Of a stretch of 29,076 nt of DNA, positions 7,588 through 15,554 are shown in pieces. Within the stretch, counting starts at the first letter, position 1. Each line of letters begins with the position of its first letter. A model generated the notes under the pieces. That model was given only the letters and a program-made list of their open reading frames with translations. It ran no database searches and was not told the DNA's origin. Made by a program: the position numbers and the translations under genes. This DNA is from Treponema sp. UBA3662 (lineage in GTDB: Bacteria > Spirochaetota > Spirochaetia > Treponematales > Treponemataceae), in the NCBI GenBank assembly GCA_002373205.1, contig DFJV01000123.1, positions 1-29,076 of the forward strand, given 5' to 3'.

Positions 7588-8694
7588 TCACGGCAGAGAA
7601 GACAAGACCTTTACCATCAGGGAAACGTCCTTCTGTCCAAGACGCGGATAGAGGGGAAACATTGCGCAGCGCAAAAGCAGTGAGTTTGCGCAAAGACAAG
7701 ATGGCGCTATTTCTTCCTGCCGCAAAGCTACTATTGAATTTTCATAAGCCTGGCGGATTTCTATTCCTTTTTTCTGGGCATAGGCCTTTGCATCCTTAAA
7801 ACCGGAATTTAGCACCAGAGGGAAGGAGTAAATCGTAGACCCCCTGTCCAATGCGCGGACGAAGGTTTTGTGCCTTCCGCTGGCAATTGCTCTGCTGTAG
7901 AGGTTGAATATTTCCATGCGGGTCTTTTCGTTGCGTTCAAATTCCTTAAGCTCCACAAAGGCAAGGGCTGCATTCATGTCTGGCATTATGTCCGTAGAAG
8001 GAGCCTCTTCTGCAAGCTTTTTTAGCACAATCCATTCGCGTCTGCAAGGAGCCATAAGGACGGCACCGCCACCGGCTGTTATGATGTCCCTGTCCTCCAT
8101 GCCGAATATTGTGTAGACACCGTACATTCCGGCTCTTTTTCCTAAGGGCTCTTCTTTTTGACCGTCTTCCTGGCTCTTTTCATCCTGGTCTTTACCCTCT
8201 TCCCCTTCATTTTCCTTTTCTGCAGGATAATACGAAAGGGCAGACTGGGAAATATCTTCTATGACAGGAATGCCAAGCTCAAGTATAGCCTTTATGTCTG
8301 GAAGAATGCCCATGGATTCAGTAAGCACAATAAGCTTACCGCCGTTTTTTATGCCTTCCTCAAGAATTTCCGGGGTAACAAGGCCTGTTTCCTCTACAAC
8401 ATCAAGAACCAGTGGCTTGTACCCAAGGCGTTCCACCGTAATAATCTGCCATGCGGGGGCAAGGGCGCTAAGCATAACAAGGCTTTCCTTGGGCAAATCC
8501 AAGGCCTTAAGGGCATATTCAAGGGCAACGGAAGGGCTTCTTAGGGCAACGGCACCGTCGCATCCTGTGTATTCTTTTACAGCCTGAACAAGGCGTGCAG
8601 TCTGGTCACCGGGGCCTATCTTTTCGTCCACCATACAGGTAAGTACGGCTTCCATTTCTTTTCTGCGTATTGTAGGACTGTATGTCTGTATCAT
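7588..8694 (-). CDS. DegT/DnrJ/EryC1-like protein lacking the PLP lysine (368 aa)
   Basis: The fold matches the DegT aminotransferase family, which normally makes amino sugars using pyridoxal phosphate. Residues 80-160 follow the family pattern, ending in the cofactor-site motif VIEDISQSA (144-152, with the expected Asp147). The segment that should carry the Schiff-base lysine reads FGMEDRDIITAGGGAV (198-212); aligned with the usual form (K-N-I-T-T-G-E-G-G), the lysine position is Arg202. A low-complexity acidic insert (about 160-185) precedes it. The protein is therefore probably not a normal aminotransferase; it could be a dehydratase-type, sugar-binding or regulatory relative. It sits between cheW and nadK. 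T. pallidum has, from memory, a similarly placed gene called a spore-coat polysaccharide protein. Confidence 0.8.
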   Translation of the reverse strand: MIQTYSPTIRRKEMEAVLTCMVDEKIGPGDQTARLVQAVKEYTGCDGAVALRSPSVALEYALKALDLPKESLVMLSALAPAWQIITVERLGYKPLVLDVVEETGLVTPEILEEGIKNGGKLIVLTESMGILPDIKAILELGIPVIEDISQSALSYYPAEKENEGEEGKDQDEKSQEDGQKEEPLGKRAGMYGVYTIFGMEDRDIITAGGGAVLMAPCRREWIVLKKLAEEAPSTDIMPDMNAALAFVELKEFERNEKTRMEIFNLYSRAIASGRHKTFVRALDRGSTIYSFPLVLNSGFKDAKAYAQKKGIEIRQAYENSIVALRQEEIAPSCLCANSLLLRCAMFPLYPRLGQKDVSLMVKVLSSLP

Positions 8695-8717
8695 TTTTAA
8701 AATCCTTTTATTAAAGA

Positions 8718-8751
8718 GCCTCCCCTAAAAAGCAAAAGCCAAAGGGGAAGC
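8718..8751 (-). terminator. Hairpin between cheW and the DegT-like gene
   Basis: On the minus strand GCTTCCCCT pairs with AGGGGAGGC (9 pairs, one G-U) around a 16-nt loop. Only a weak T-rich run (TCTTTAATAAAA) follows, so it may attenuate rather than end the cheW transcript before the DegT-like gene. Confidence 0.35.
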
Positions 8752-8839
8752 ATTACAAATGCGGTTTTTCAGTTTTTTACTTGGCGGCTACCTGTTAGAA
8801 AGCACGATGCCCAACATTCACCGCAAGAAGGTCATAGCG

Positions 8840-9331
8840 TCAGCGTATTTCGGGAACGATTTTCTGAAGTTCGTTGGCATTGAACAGTCTTCTTGTGTCA
8901 AGGATGATAAGATAAGACTGATCCTGGCGAACAACACCGTGAATGTATTCCGTGCCAATACCGCTGAGCATCTGTGGCGGAGGCTTAATTTCTCCCTTGT
9001 CCACGGAAATAACGCGGTTGATGCGGTCTATGATGATGCCTATTTTGTTTCCTTCAATGTCAAGGATTATAAAGCCACCTTCATCCTCTTCAAATTCATC
9101 AAAGTCGGAGTCTTTTGTCATCTCCTTGATGTGGAACCTTTTGTGAAGGTTGATAATAGGGATGATTTCACCACGGAGGTTGATAATTCCCTCAACATAG
9201 TAAGGCGCATTCGGAATAGGACGGACGCTCTGAATTTTTACTATTTCCTTAACATCCATAATGTCTACGCCATACAGTTCGTCACCAAGCTGAAAAGTTA
9301 CGAGCTGAAATTGTGTATTTTCTTCGGCCAT
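8840..9331 (-). CDS. cheW: Chemotaxis coupling protein CheW
   Basis: CheW couples chemoreceptors to the kinase CheA. The 163-aa sequence carries the family pattern: FQLVTFQLGDELYGVDIMDVKEI near the N-terminus, then PNAPYYVEGIINLRGEIIPIINL at about 40-62, and GIIIDRINRVISV at about 108-120. A short acidic insert (roughly 70-88) is longer than in most CheW proteins. The ATG is preceded by AAGGAG. It has its own promoter-like element upstream and heads the run of leftward genes ending with the HerA-like gene, although a hairpin lies between it and the next gene. Spirochaetes often keep several cheW genes; this one is not next to other chemotaxis genes. Confidence 0.95.
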   Translation of the reverse strand: MAEENTQFQLVTFQLGDELYGVDIMDVKEIVKIQSVRPIPNAPYYVEGIINLRGEIIPIINLHKRFHIKEMTKDSDFDEFEEDEGGFIILDIEGNKIGIIIDRINRVISVDKGEIKPPPQMLSGIGTEYIHGVVRQDQSYLIILDTRRLFNANELQKIVPEIR

Positions 9332-9379
9332 GCCTAACTCCTTTTTAGGGTATTACCGGGCAGTTTGCCCTTACATACT

Positions 9380-9408
9380 ATTTTACACCAAGAACGCGCT
9401 CTAGTCTA
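9380..9408 (-). promoter_or_regulatory. Promoter upstream of cheW
   Basis: On the minus strand TAGACT (9403-9408, four of six) is separated by exactly 17 nt from TAAAAT (9380-9385, five of six). The leader to the cheW ATG is about 40 nt. A small hairpin GGGCA-aac-TGCCC follows the -10. The -35 overlaps the comF stop codon. Confidence 0.5.
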
Positions 9409-10198
9409 CTATAAATAGCGTAATAACTTGAACTTTTCTTATTCCCATCCCCTTTAGCACCCCCGCACAGGCTTCCACAGTGGCTCCGGTGGTCATAACA
9501 TCGTCCAAAAGCAGGGCTTCCACGGGTAAAGAGCCACTTTTGGCAACTTTTTTTAAGTTTTTTGCATTCTCTTTGTAGGATGAACTTCCAAGCAAGAGGC
9601 GGCCTTTTCTGTCCAGCTTCTTCTGCTGTTGGGATGAAACCCTCTTTAAAAGGCGCAGGATTGGCCTTTTGTAGCGGTGATGGATGATGCTGCAAAGCTC
9701 TTCTATCTGGTCCCAGCCCTTGTTCCTTAGCTTTCCGGGCCTTGGTGGAACAGGCACAATAGGAATGGCATTTCTATCCCTTCCCGGCCACAAGGCTTCT
9801 ATGGCTTTTTCCACACATTCAGCAAAAAGAGGGGAAATTGAGCGGTTTTCTCCCATTTTCCATTCAAAAAGCAGGCTTTTCATCCATAAGCGGTAGGGCC
9901 AAAGGGGAAAAACCGAGTCTGCATGGCAAAGAAGCCTCTTCTCCCGGCAAGACGAGCACAAATCATTTCCAACAAGCAGTATCTTTCCGCAAAGCCTGCA
10001 CCTTCCATTCCCAGGGGGAAAAAAGCCAAGAAGGTATTTTTCTGCGCATTCAGGGCAGACTGGCATTGAAAGAGTCCTTTTTCCGCAGCAGACACAGCTT
10101 TCCCTTGCAAGTGAAGCAGAAAAAGCGGCATGTAAAAAAGACAGGGCAAAAAGCCTTAAGTTGAACAAGGCGGATTTTATTTTTTCAATAACTTTCAT
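9401..10198 (-). CDS. ComF-family phosphoribosyltransferase-like protein
   Basis: ComF proteins are linked to DNA uptake and recombination in competent bacteria; in others their role is unclear. The N-terminal half has four cysteine clusters expected to bind zinc: C35/C37/C38, C48-C51, C67-C70 and C81-C84. The C-terminal half carries the phosphoribosyltransferase motif LLLDDVMTTGAT at about 229-240 and an upstream PVPPRPGKLRNKGWDQ stretch typical of ComF. Length (265 aa) is normal to slightly long. No ribosome site is seen before the ATG; instead a TATAAT-like run lies within 10 nt of it, so the mRNA may be leaderless or nearly so. Cytoplasmic. Confidence 0.9.
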   Translation of the reverse strand: MKVIEKIKSALFNLRLFALSFLHAAFSASLARESCVCCGKRTLSMPVCPECAEKYLLGFFPPGNGRCRLCGKILLVGNDLCSSCREKRLLCHADSVFPLWPYRLWMKSLLFEWKMGENRSISPLFAECVEKAIEALWPGRDRNAIPIVPVPPRPGKLRNKGWDQIEELCSIIHHRYKRPILRLLKRVSSQQQKKLDRKGRLLLGSSSYKENAKNLKKVAKSGSLPVEALLLDDVMTTGATVEACAGVLKGMGIRKVQVITLFIVD

Positions 10199-10306
10199 AC
10201 ATATTATATATATGCTTTAAAAATTCATAATCAGACACAAAAGCGTAAAAATTCTGCAAAAAAAACAAGAAATCAGTTTTGGACTATTACGCCAAAGCAA
10301 ATGTAG

Positions 10307-10327
10307 ATGCCGAAATAAATTCGGCAT
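10307..10327. repeat. REP-like hairpin
   Basis: ATGCCGAA (10307-10314) and TTCGGCAT (10320-10327) form a perfect 8-pair stem around ATAAA, with GAC after it. It lacks a T-run. Short hairpins of this form (GATGCCGAA...TTCGGCATGAC) resemble dispersed REP-type repeats found in many bacterial genomes; no second copy is seen in this window. Confidence 0.6.
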
Positions 10328-10346
10328 GACGGCAATTCTTAGACAT

Positions 10347-10532
10347 GGAAATCAATTTTACGATAGTTTCTTATGCAAAGGAACCGGAAACCAAGTTTGG
10401 GCGTAACGGGAAGCAAAATATGGCTGAAAATCCATTTGCGCGGAGCGACCGAAGGGAGCGAAAAGTCCTATTACCGCGCACCATGGATTTTCAGACAGAT
10501 TTTGCTGGTAGTGAAGCCCAAAATTGATTTCC
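10347..10532. mobile_element. MITE-like imperfect palindrome, copy 1
   Basis: The ends are perfect 13-nt inverted repeats, GGAAATCAATTTT (10347-10359) and its complement (10520-10532). Further inner matches pair 10413-10419 with 10499-10505 and 10424-10443 with 10474-10494 (two or three mismatches). The left arm carries an extra ~35 nt. No transposase is encoded, so it fits a non-autonomous element or a structured dispersed repeat. A diverged copy of its left arm begins at 28940. Confidence 0.6.
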
Positions 10533-10568
10533 GGGGTTCTTTGCCCCCACTATGATTTTTTTTGCTTT

Positions 10569-10577
10569 TGGTATAAT
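10569..10577 (+). promoter_or_regulatory. Extended -10 promoter for the SH3b gene
   Basis: TGGTATAAT (10569-10577) is a perfect TATAAT with the TGn extension; no good -35 is seen at the right distance. The start codon is only 11 nt further on, so the untranslated leader would be about 5 nt and lacks a ribosome site. Confidence 0.55.
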
Positions 10578-10588
10578 GTAAATTGTAA

Positions 10589-11501
10589 ATGAAAAAGAAG
10601 ATATTTTTGCTATTACTTTTATGCACTGCGATGGCACTTGCTTTTGCAGACAAGAGCCGTTTTTATAAGAACGGCAAAGTAATTGACACAATGTATGTTG
10701 ACTCCGAAGACGGGCTAAAAGTTAGGGACTATCCATCGCTAAAGTCAAAGCGGATATGCGGACTTCCACACAGGCTTCCGGTAAAAGTTGTTGCCGTTGG
10801 AAAGGAAGAAACAATCGACGGAATAAGTGCTCCTTGGATTGAAATTTTAGTTCCAAGCTACGAGTGGAAAAGCGGTGAACCTGAATACGGATGGGTATTC
10901 GGAGGCTATGTTTCCGGCATTCAGCCCAAGTTTAAAATTCCTTCGAACAAGGCTGAACTTTTAAAGTATCTTACTTCTTTTCCATATTGGAACTGTGGCG
11001 ACTGCCCAGCTTTTAACTTGCACTTTTCTGCCAACGGAAAGTTTTGGTGCGGGGCTTTTGAAAAGGGAGAGCCAACTGTTGGAACATTCAAGGCAAGCGA
11101 CAAAGATACGGTTATTATAAATTCCGCCTTTATGGGTATTGAAGTGGAAGTAAAGTATACAGTTGAGGAATTGAACATTTGCCCTTTAACAGAATATTCA
11201 TTTAAATTTGAAGGCCCGTTTTTTAGCTACCACACAGGTTCAACATTCTACGGAAATTACAACCATGACTATCCATATATTGAAAATTTACATAAAGAAA
11301 AATACATCTACAACAATTTAAAAAATTCACTCTACCAGTTTGAAAGTCCATACCAGAAAGAATATTTTGAAGCTGAACTGCTGAACAAATTTATTAGAGC
11401 AGGAGTTTCTGCTGCCGGTACGGAATACGAAAAAAAACTACCATGACTACTGGGATCCAATTATGAAAGAGCACCAGAAGAAAGCTGACACAATGGAATA
11501 A
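10589..11501 (+). CDS. Exported SH3b-domain protein with a probable C-terminal frameshift
   Basis: The protein begins with a clear signal peptide (MKKK, hydrophobic 5-18, cleavage after AFA at about 20). Residues 35-112 read as a bacterial SH3 domain (DGLKVRDYPS, then W-I-E-I and GWVFGGYVS), a fold that often binds cell-wall peptide. The remaining ~170 residues are unrecognised. The plain reading frame stops at 11446 (285 aa). Just before it lies a run of eight A (11430-11437); losing one A opens a frame to TAA at 11499-11501, adding about 18 sensible residues (HDYWDPIMKEHQKKADTME). I annotate the longer extent as the likely ancestral gene; the shorter form may be what is made. No ribosome site is seen before the ATG. 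Periplasmic by inference. Confidence 0.7.
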
Positions 11502-11536
11502 AAAATGAACACAAGCCAAGGAGGCAATATATAACT

Positions 11537-12130
11537 ATGGAAGAAGAAAATAAAGTGAATGAAGAAAATGAATCACAGAACACTGTGAAAGACTTCACTT
11601 ACCCAAGTTTTATGGGACGAGCAGGTGCATATATTCTTGACGGTCTAATTTTATCTCCTGTTTTTGTTTTGCTTTTTTTTGTACAAGGAAAATTATATAC
11701 CAACGAAAGCATGTTTTATCCGGCTTTGATAATTGAACTGCTGTTTTTTATTATCCAAAATTCTTACAATGTGTTTTTTACCAAAAGGTTTAACGGAACT
11801 CCCGGCAAACTTTTTTTCAAATTTAGAGTTTGTAGGGAAGACGGAATGCCTGTAACCTGGGAAACTGCAATAAAAAGAGAATCAATCTATATAATAAGAA
11901 ATATCATCTATCTAATATGCTTTTATGCATTCATCGCAATAAACCGGGAAAAAATAACTAATTTTGGGATTGCAACATATTTACATTCAGAAACTTTACT
12001 TTCAAAAATAGAAAATTGGCTCTCTTTTATAATTTACCTTTTTGATTTTGGAAAAGCTTTGTTTTCGCCAAAAAGAATTACATTTCACGACAAGATTGCA
12101 GGAACGGTTGTTGTTTACAAACCAGTTTAA
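11537..12130 (+). CDS. RDD-family membrane protein (197 aa)
   Basis: RDD proteins are small multi-helix inner-membrane proteins of mostly unknown function; a few act as ion exchangers. The hallmark Arg and Asp residues are in FMGRAGAYILDGLIL (about 25-39), followed by TPGKLFFKFRV at about 89-99 and HDKIAGTVVV near the C-terminus. Hydrophobic segments lie at roughly 33-50, 61-80, 113-133 and 153-170. The N-terminal 20 residues are acidic and cytoplasmic-looking. It starts 35 nt after the extended end of the SH3b gene, with AAGGAGG upstream at a long spacing of about 12 nt, so the two genes are probably one transcript. The 3' end faces mutS. Confidence 0.88.
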   Translation: MEEENKVNEENESQNTVKDFTYPSFMGRAGAYILDGLILSPVFVLLFFVQGKLYTNESMFYPALIIELLFFIIQNSYNVFFTKRFNGTPGKLFFKFRVCREDGMPVTWETAIKRESIYIIRNIIYLICFYAFIAINREKITNFGIATYLHSETLLSKIENWLSFIIYLFDFGKALFSPKRITFHDKIAGTVVVYKPV

Positions 12131-12302
12131 GGCCAAATAATCCTACGCCGCCATGGAGCCCCTTTAGTACCGGCCGCAGGACGGTATGAGCGAATAGCGA
12201 AGGGCGGAACGGCGGTGACGCAAAGGCATGTGCGGTCGAGTTAGAGTTGCAATGATATGGTAGAGCAAAGAAAGTTTCCGTCCTAAAGAGTATAATCAAA
12301 AT
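12131..12302. other. Convergent intergenic region with GC-rich structured block
   Basis: 172 nt between the ends of the RDD gene and mutS. No gene is seen. Positions 12160-12240 are much richer in G+C than the surroundings and contain a short inverted repeat (TACCG at 12167-12171 with CGGTA at 12181-12185). The flavour resembles the blocks near 190-300 and 24062-24262, but I could not align them base by base. No T-run hairpin is evident for either convergent gene. Confidence 0.45.
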
Positions 12303-14942
12303 TTAACGGCCAGACAGGGTCTTTTTCCACCTTGCAAGGTTTTGAAGCGCGGCTATTGGGGTAAGGTTGTCCACGTCCAAGGAAAGAATCTCGTCCAGGA
12401 TAAGCTCTTCGTCGCTAAAGAGGGCTCCGGTAAGTGACTCCCGCTTTGCAGGCTCCTCTTTTTGCTGAATTGCAGGCTGCCTTACGATTGTCTCTTCCAC
12501 TTGCTCAGGTGAGGCAGACACGATTGGCTGGTCGGAGGCTTCGTTTTGTATGCGCTCAAGGATTGACTTTGCCCTTTGGATTACAGGCTCTGGTATTCCC
12601 GCCAAAGATGCAACGTGGATTCCGTAGCTGTTGCGGCTGTTTCCTTCTATTACTTTTCGGAGGAATACTATTTCCGGCCCTTCTTCGTCTACTGCCATGC
12701 AAAGCTTTACAAGCCCTGGGTGTTCCATGCGGGTAAGCTCGTGGTAGTGGGTTGCAAAAAGGGTCTTGCATCTTATTCTGTTTAGAAGGTATTCGCTTAC
12801 AGACCATGCTATGGAAAGGCCGTCTTCTGTACTGGTTCCCCGCCCTACTTCGTCCATGATTACAAGGGAGCGTTCCGTGGCGGAGCGCAGTATGTGGGCG
12901 GTTTCCGTCATTTCTACAAGGAAGGTTGACTCTCCGCGGGCAAGGTTGTCGCTTGCTCCTACGCGGCAAAAGATTCTGTCAACAATTCCAATGCGGGCAC
13001 TCTGGCAGGGAACAAAACTTCCTGTTTGCGCAAGAAGTGCTATGAGTGCGTTCTGCCTTAGGAAGGTGCTTTTTCCTGCCATATTGGGGCCTGTGATTAG
13101 GGCAAAGCTGCATTTGTTTTTTTCTCCCGCAAGGCTAAGGTCGTTGGGGACAAATTCTCCGGAAGGAAGGTGCTGTTCCACTACGGGATGGCGGCCGTTC
13201 TTTACTTCAAAGGCAAGGCTTTCGTCTACGGTTGGGCGCACCCAGTCGTGAGTGCAGGCTGCCTGCGAGAATGAAGCGCACACATCTGCATAGGCAATTT
13301 CTGCTGCCATCTGCTGAAGGTAGGGAATGTATTCCTTTAGCGAATTGCGTACTTGCAGGAAGAGGTCTCTTTCCAGCTCCAGGACTTTTGTGCCGGATTC
13401 ATTAAGGCTTGTCTCCAGTTCCTGAAGCTTTACTGTGGTATAGCGGTCTGCGTTTACCATTGAACGGCGGATAATAAAATGTGCGGGAACCATTGAAAGC
13501 TTTCCCTTGGTTACTTCTATGCAGAAGCCCGCGTTGTTGGTCTTTTTTATCCTAAGGTTGGGTATTCCTGTATTCTGCCTTTCCTCTTCTATATACTCTT
13601 CCAGGATGCGGGTAAAGTCCGTCTGAACATGGCGCCAGTGGTCAAGCTCTTCGCTCCAGCCTTCCCTAATGATTCTGCCTTCCGTAAGTATTGTGGAAGG
13701 GTCGTCCAAAATGGAAGAAGCTATTAGCTCCACGATTTTTTGTGCGGGGGCAGTGTCTAGCGATGCAAAGTTAAAGCTGCCCAAAGTTTGCTGGGCCAAA
13801 AGCCATAGCTCCAAGCTGTGCCTTAGTGCCTGAAGGTCCTTTGCGTGGGCCTTGTCCATTGCTATTCTTCCTGCAAGGCGTTCTATGTCCAGGATGCCTT
13901 CTATTTGCATGCGGAATTTTTTTAGGAGTGAGCGGTCTGTTGCAAAAAGCTCTACGTGGTTCTGCCTTGAAAGGATGCGCTTTAAGTCTGTAAGGGGGAA
14001 CATGAGCCATTCGCGCAGCATGCGGCTTCCCATTGCGGTGCGGGTAAAGTCTACACATTCAAGCAGGCTGAATTGTGATGAGCCGTCGCGAAGGTTTGCA
14101 CATACCTCCAGGTTTCTAAATGATGAGTCGTCTATAATAACATAATCGCTGTCGCTGTAGATGTTTATGGAGCGCACGTGGGGGGAAAGAGTGTTTGTTG
14201 TCTTTTCCAGATAGTCAAGGAGGAAACCTGCTGGCGGAACTTCTGGGGAAGTTTCCGTTAGGGAAAAGGAGCGGAGGTTTGCGGTCTTGAACTGCTTTAC
14301 AAGCCTCTTGTAGCTTAGTTCGGCATTAAAGTTCCAGTCGGGGTACCATGAAACAGAAAGGTTTTGGTTAAGGTCTAGGACAGAGAGGACTGTACGGTTC
14401 TTTTTTAGGCTGTCGGGAAGAAGTATTTCCCTTGCACGGCATCTCAAAAGTTCCTTGGGGAAATTCTGCTCAAGAGTGTCTGAGGGAAAGCTTGTAGCCC
14501 TGAATTCTCCAGTGGTAACGTCTATGCAGGCAAAAGCGGCGGTCTTTCCGCTTACAAAAAGGGATGCGAGAAAGTTGTTTACGCCACCTTCAAGGTATTC
14601 GCTTTCCAGAGCTGTTCCCGGGGTGATTACTTCCGTGACCTTGCGTTCGGTAAGCCCCTGCCCCGGCTTTGCCACTTCCCCAACCTGCTCGGCAATAGCT
14701 ATTTTTTTTCCAAGACGCAAAAGACGGGCTATGTATATTTTGCTTGCGTGATAGGGAACACCGCACATGTGGCGGTCTCCGCGGTGAGTCAGGGTAAGAT
14801 TTAAAAGGCGCGACACCTCATCGGCATCGCTGTCGAACATCTCGTAAAAATCCCCGACCCTAAAGAAGAGGACTTCATTTCTGTAGCTGTCCTTTAGGGT
14901 CTGGTATTGTATAAAAAGAGGAGTATCTTTTTCTTCCGCCAT
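12303..14942 (-). CDS. mutS: DNA mismatch repair protein MutS
   Basis: MutS recognises base mismatches and starts mismatch repair. All expected motifs are present in an 879-aa protein of normal length: the mismatch-reading FYEMF at 32-36 with the essential Phe and Glu, the core connector and clamp regions, Walker A GPNMAGKST at 618-626, Walker B with VIMDEVGRGTST at 694-705 and FATHYHEL at 729-736. The C-terminus ends with the usual tetramer-type helix region (SLDVDNLTPIAALQNLARW). It begins 6 nt after the skp stop without a clear ribosome site, consistent with being the last gene of the tamB-bamA-skp-mutS transcript. Confidence 0.97.
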   Translation of the reverse strand: MAEEKDTPLFIQYQTLKDSYRNEVLFFRVGDFYEMFDSDADEVSRLLNLTLTHRGDRHMCGVPYHASKIYIARLLRLGKKIAIAEQVGEVAKPGQGLTERKVTEVITPGTALESEYLEGGVNNFLASLFVSGKTAAFACIDVTTGEFRATSFPSDTLEQNFPKELLRCRAREILLPDSLKKNRTVLSVLDLNQNLSVSWYPDWNFNAELSYKRLVKQFKTANLRSFSLTETSPEVPPAGFLLDYLEKTTNTLSPHVRSINIYSDSDYVIIDDSSFRNLEVCANLRDGSSQFSLLECVDFTRTAMGSRMLREWLMFPLTDLKRILSRQNHVELFATDRSLLKKFRMQIEGILDIERLAGRIAMDKAHAKDLQALRHSLELWLLAQQTLGSFNFASLDTAPAQKIVELIASSILDDPSTILTEGRIIREGWSEELDHWRHVQTDFTRILEEYIEEERQNTGIPNLRIKKTNNAGFCIEVTKGKLSMVPAHFIIRRSMVNADRYTTVKLQELETSLNESGTKVLELERDLFLQVRNSLKEYIPYLQQMAAEIAYADVCASFSQAACTHDWVRPTVDESLAFEVKNGRHPVVEQHLPSGEFVPNDLSLAGEKNKCSFALITGPNMAGKSTFLRQNALIALLAQTGSFVPCQSARIGIVDRIFCRVGASDNLARGESTFLVEMTETAHILRSATERSLVIMDEVGRGTSTEDGLSIAWSVSEYLLNRIRCKTLFATHYHELTRMEHPGLVKLCMAVDEEGPEIVFLRKVIEGNSRNSYGIHVASLAGIPEPVIQRAKSILERIQNEASDQPIVSASPEQVEETIVRQPAIQQKEEPAKRESLTGALFSDEELILDEILSLDVDNLTPIAALQNLARWKKTLSGR

Positions 14943-14948
14943 GACGGG

Positions 14949-15467
14949 TTACTTTTTAAGCTGGGCAATTACTTTGTCTGTTATATCTACAGAATCGCTG
15001 TACCAAAGGATTGAGTTGTTCTGCTGGGGGCTCAAAACCATGCAGTAGCCTTCCTGTTCTGCTACGCTACCGATTATTCTGTAAAGCTTCTTGTAGAAAG
15101 CGTCGCCAGATTCCATGCTGCCCTTAATGCGCTTAAGTTCTGCGTTCTTACTTGCAGTATAGTCACGAAGGTTCTGTGCCTTTGTGTTTATTTCTTCCTG
15201 AAGCTTTTCTGCTTCTGCATTCTTTCCTGCCACAGCATATTCGCTCTTGCGGGTCTTTAAATCCTGAAGCTCATTGGTAAGGCGTGTTATTTCTGCCTGG
15301 AAGGAAGCCTTCTTTGCCTCGTAATTGCGCATTGACTGTGAATTGTTAAAAAATGCCTTGTAAACACGGTCTGTGTCAACAACTGCAAATTTTGTAATCT
15401 GTTCAGCAAACACGTTACTTGCCAAACCGCAAACCATAAAAGCTAAAAGCAAAAATAATTTCTTCAT
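14949..15467 (-). CDS. skp: Periplasmic chaperone Skp/OmpH
   Basis: Skp-type chaperones hold unfolded outer-membrane proteins in the periplasm and hand them to BamA. The start chosen (ATG at 15465-15467, with AGGAG 10 nt upstream) gives a 172-aa precursor whose first residues are a signal peptide, MKKLFLLLAFMVCGLASNVFA, with cleavage before Glu. A longer frame starting at 15527 would put 20 residues before the signal peptide and is unlikely. The mature part has the family's pattern: a short beta segment (KFAVVDTDRVYKAF), a long charged coiled coil over about 35-110 of the precursor, and a closing strand region (GYCMVLSPQQNNSILWYS). Its place between bamA and mutS supports the assignment. Confidence 0.92.
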   Translation of the reverse strand: MKKLFLLLAFMVCGLASNVFAEQITKFAVVDTDRVYKAFFNNSQSMRNYEAKKASFQAEITRLTNELQDLKTRKSEYAVAGKNAEAEKLQEEINTKAQNLRDYTASKNAELKRIKGSMESGDAFYKKLYRIIGSVAEQEGYCMVLSPQQNNSILWYSDSVDITDKVIAQLKK

Positions 15468-15554
15468 CTTAATTACACTCCTGTCTGATATAATTAAAGA
15501 ACTCCCAAAACATACGCCAGTCCTCATCCGGCGGATAGTTCTTAGGACTCCGAA

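Larger units (their letters stand above)
10199..10588. other. Intergenic region between comF and the SH3b gene
   Basis: This 390-bp stretch between divergent genes holds no convincing gene. From left to right it contains the AT-rich promoter zone of comF, a REP-like hairpin at 10307-10327, a long imperfect palindrome at 10347-10532 and an extended -10 promoter at 10569-10577 for the rightward gene. The short open frames inside the palindrome are by-products of the repeat. Confidence 0.7.

Noticed and set aside
8759..9337. 192-aa open frame on the plus strand
   Set aside because: It is the antisense of cheW, whose family match is certain.
10345..10555. Two 60-aa plus-strand frames and the minus-strand frames over the palindrome
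   Set aside because: They arise from the inverted repeat, lack ribosome sites and encode no recognisable protein.
11505..11534. Nine-codon frame (MNTSQGGNI) before the RDD gene
   Set aside because: Too short to support and without its own ribosome site; it may be chance, although it spans the ribosome site of the RDD gene.
15468..15527. Longer skp start (20 extra residues)
   Set aside because: It would bury the signal peptide; the ATG at 15465-15467 has a ribosome site and begins the signal peptide.
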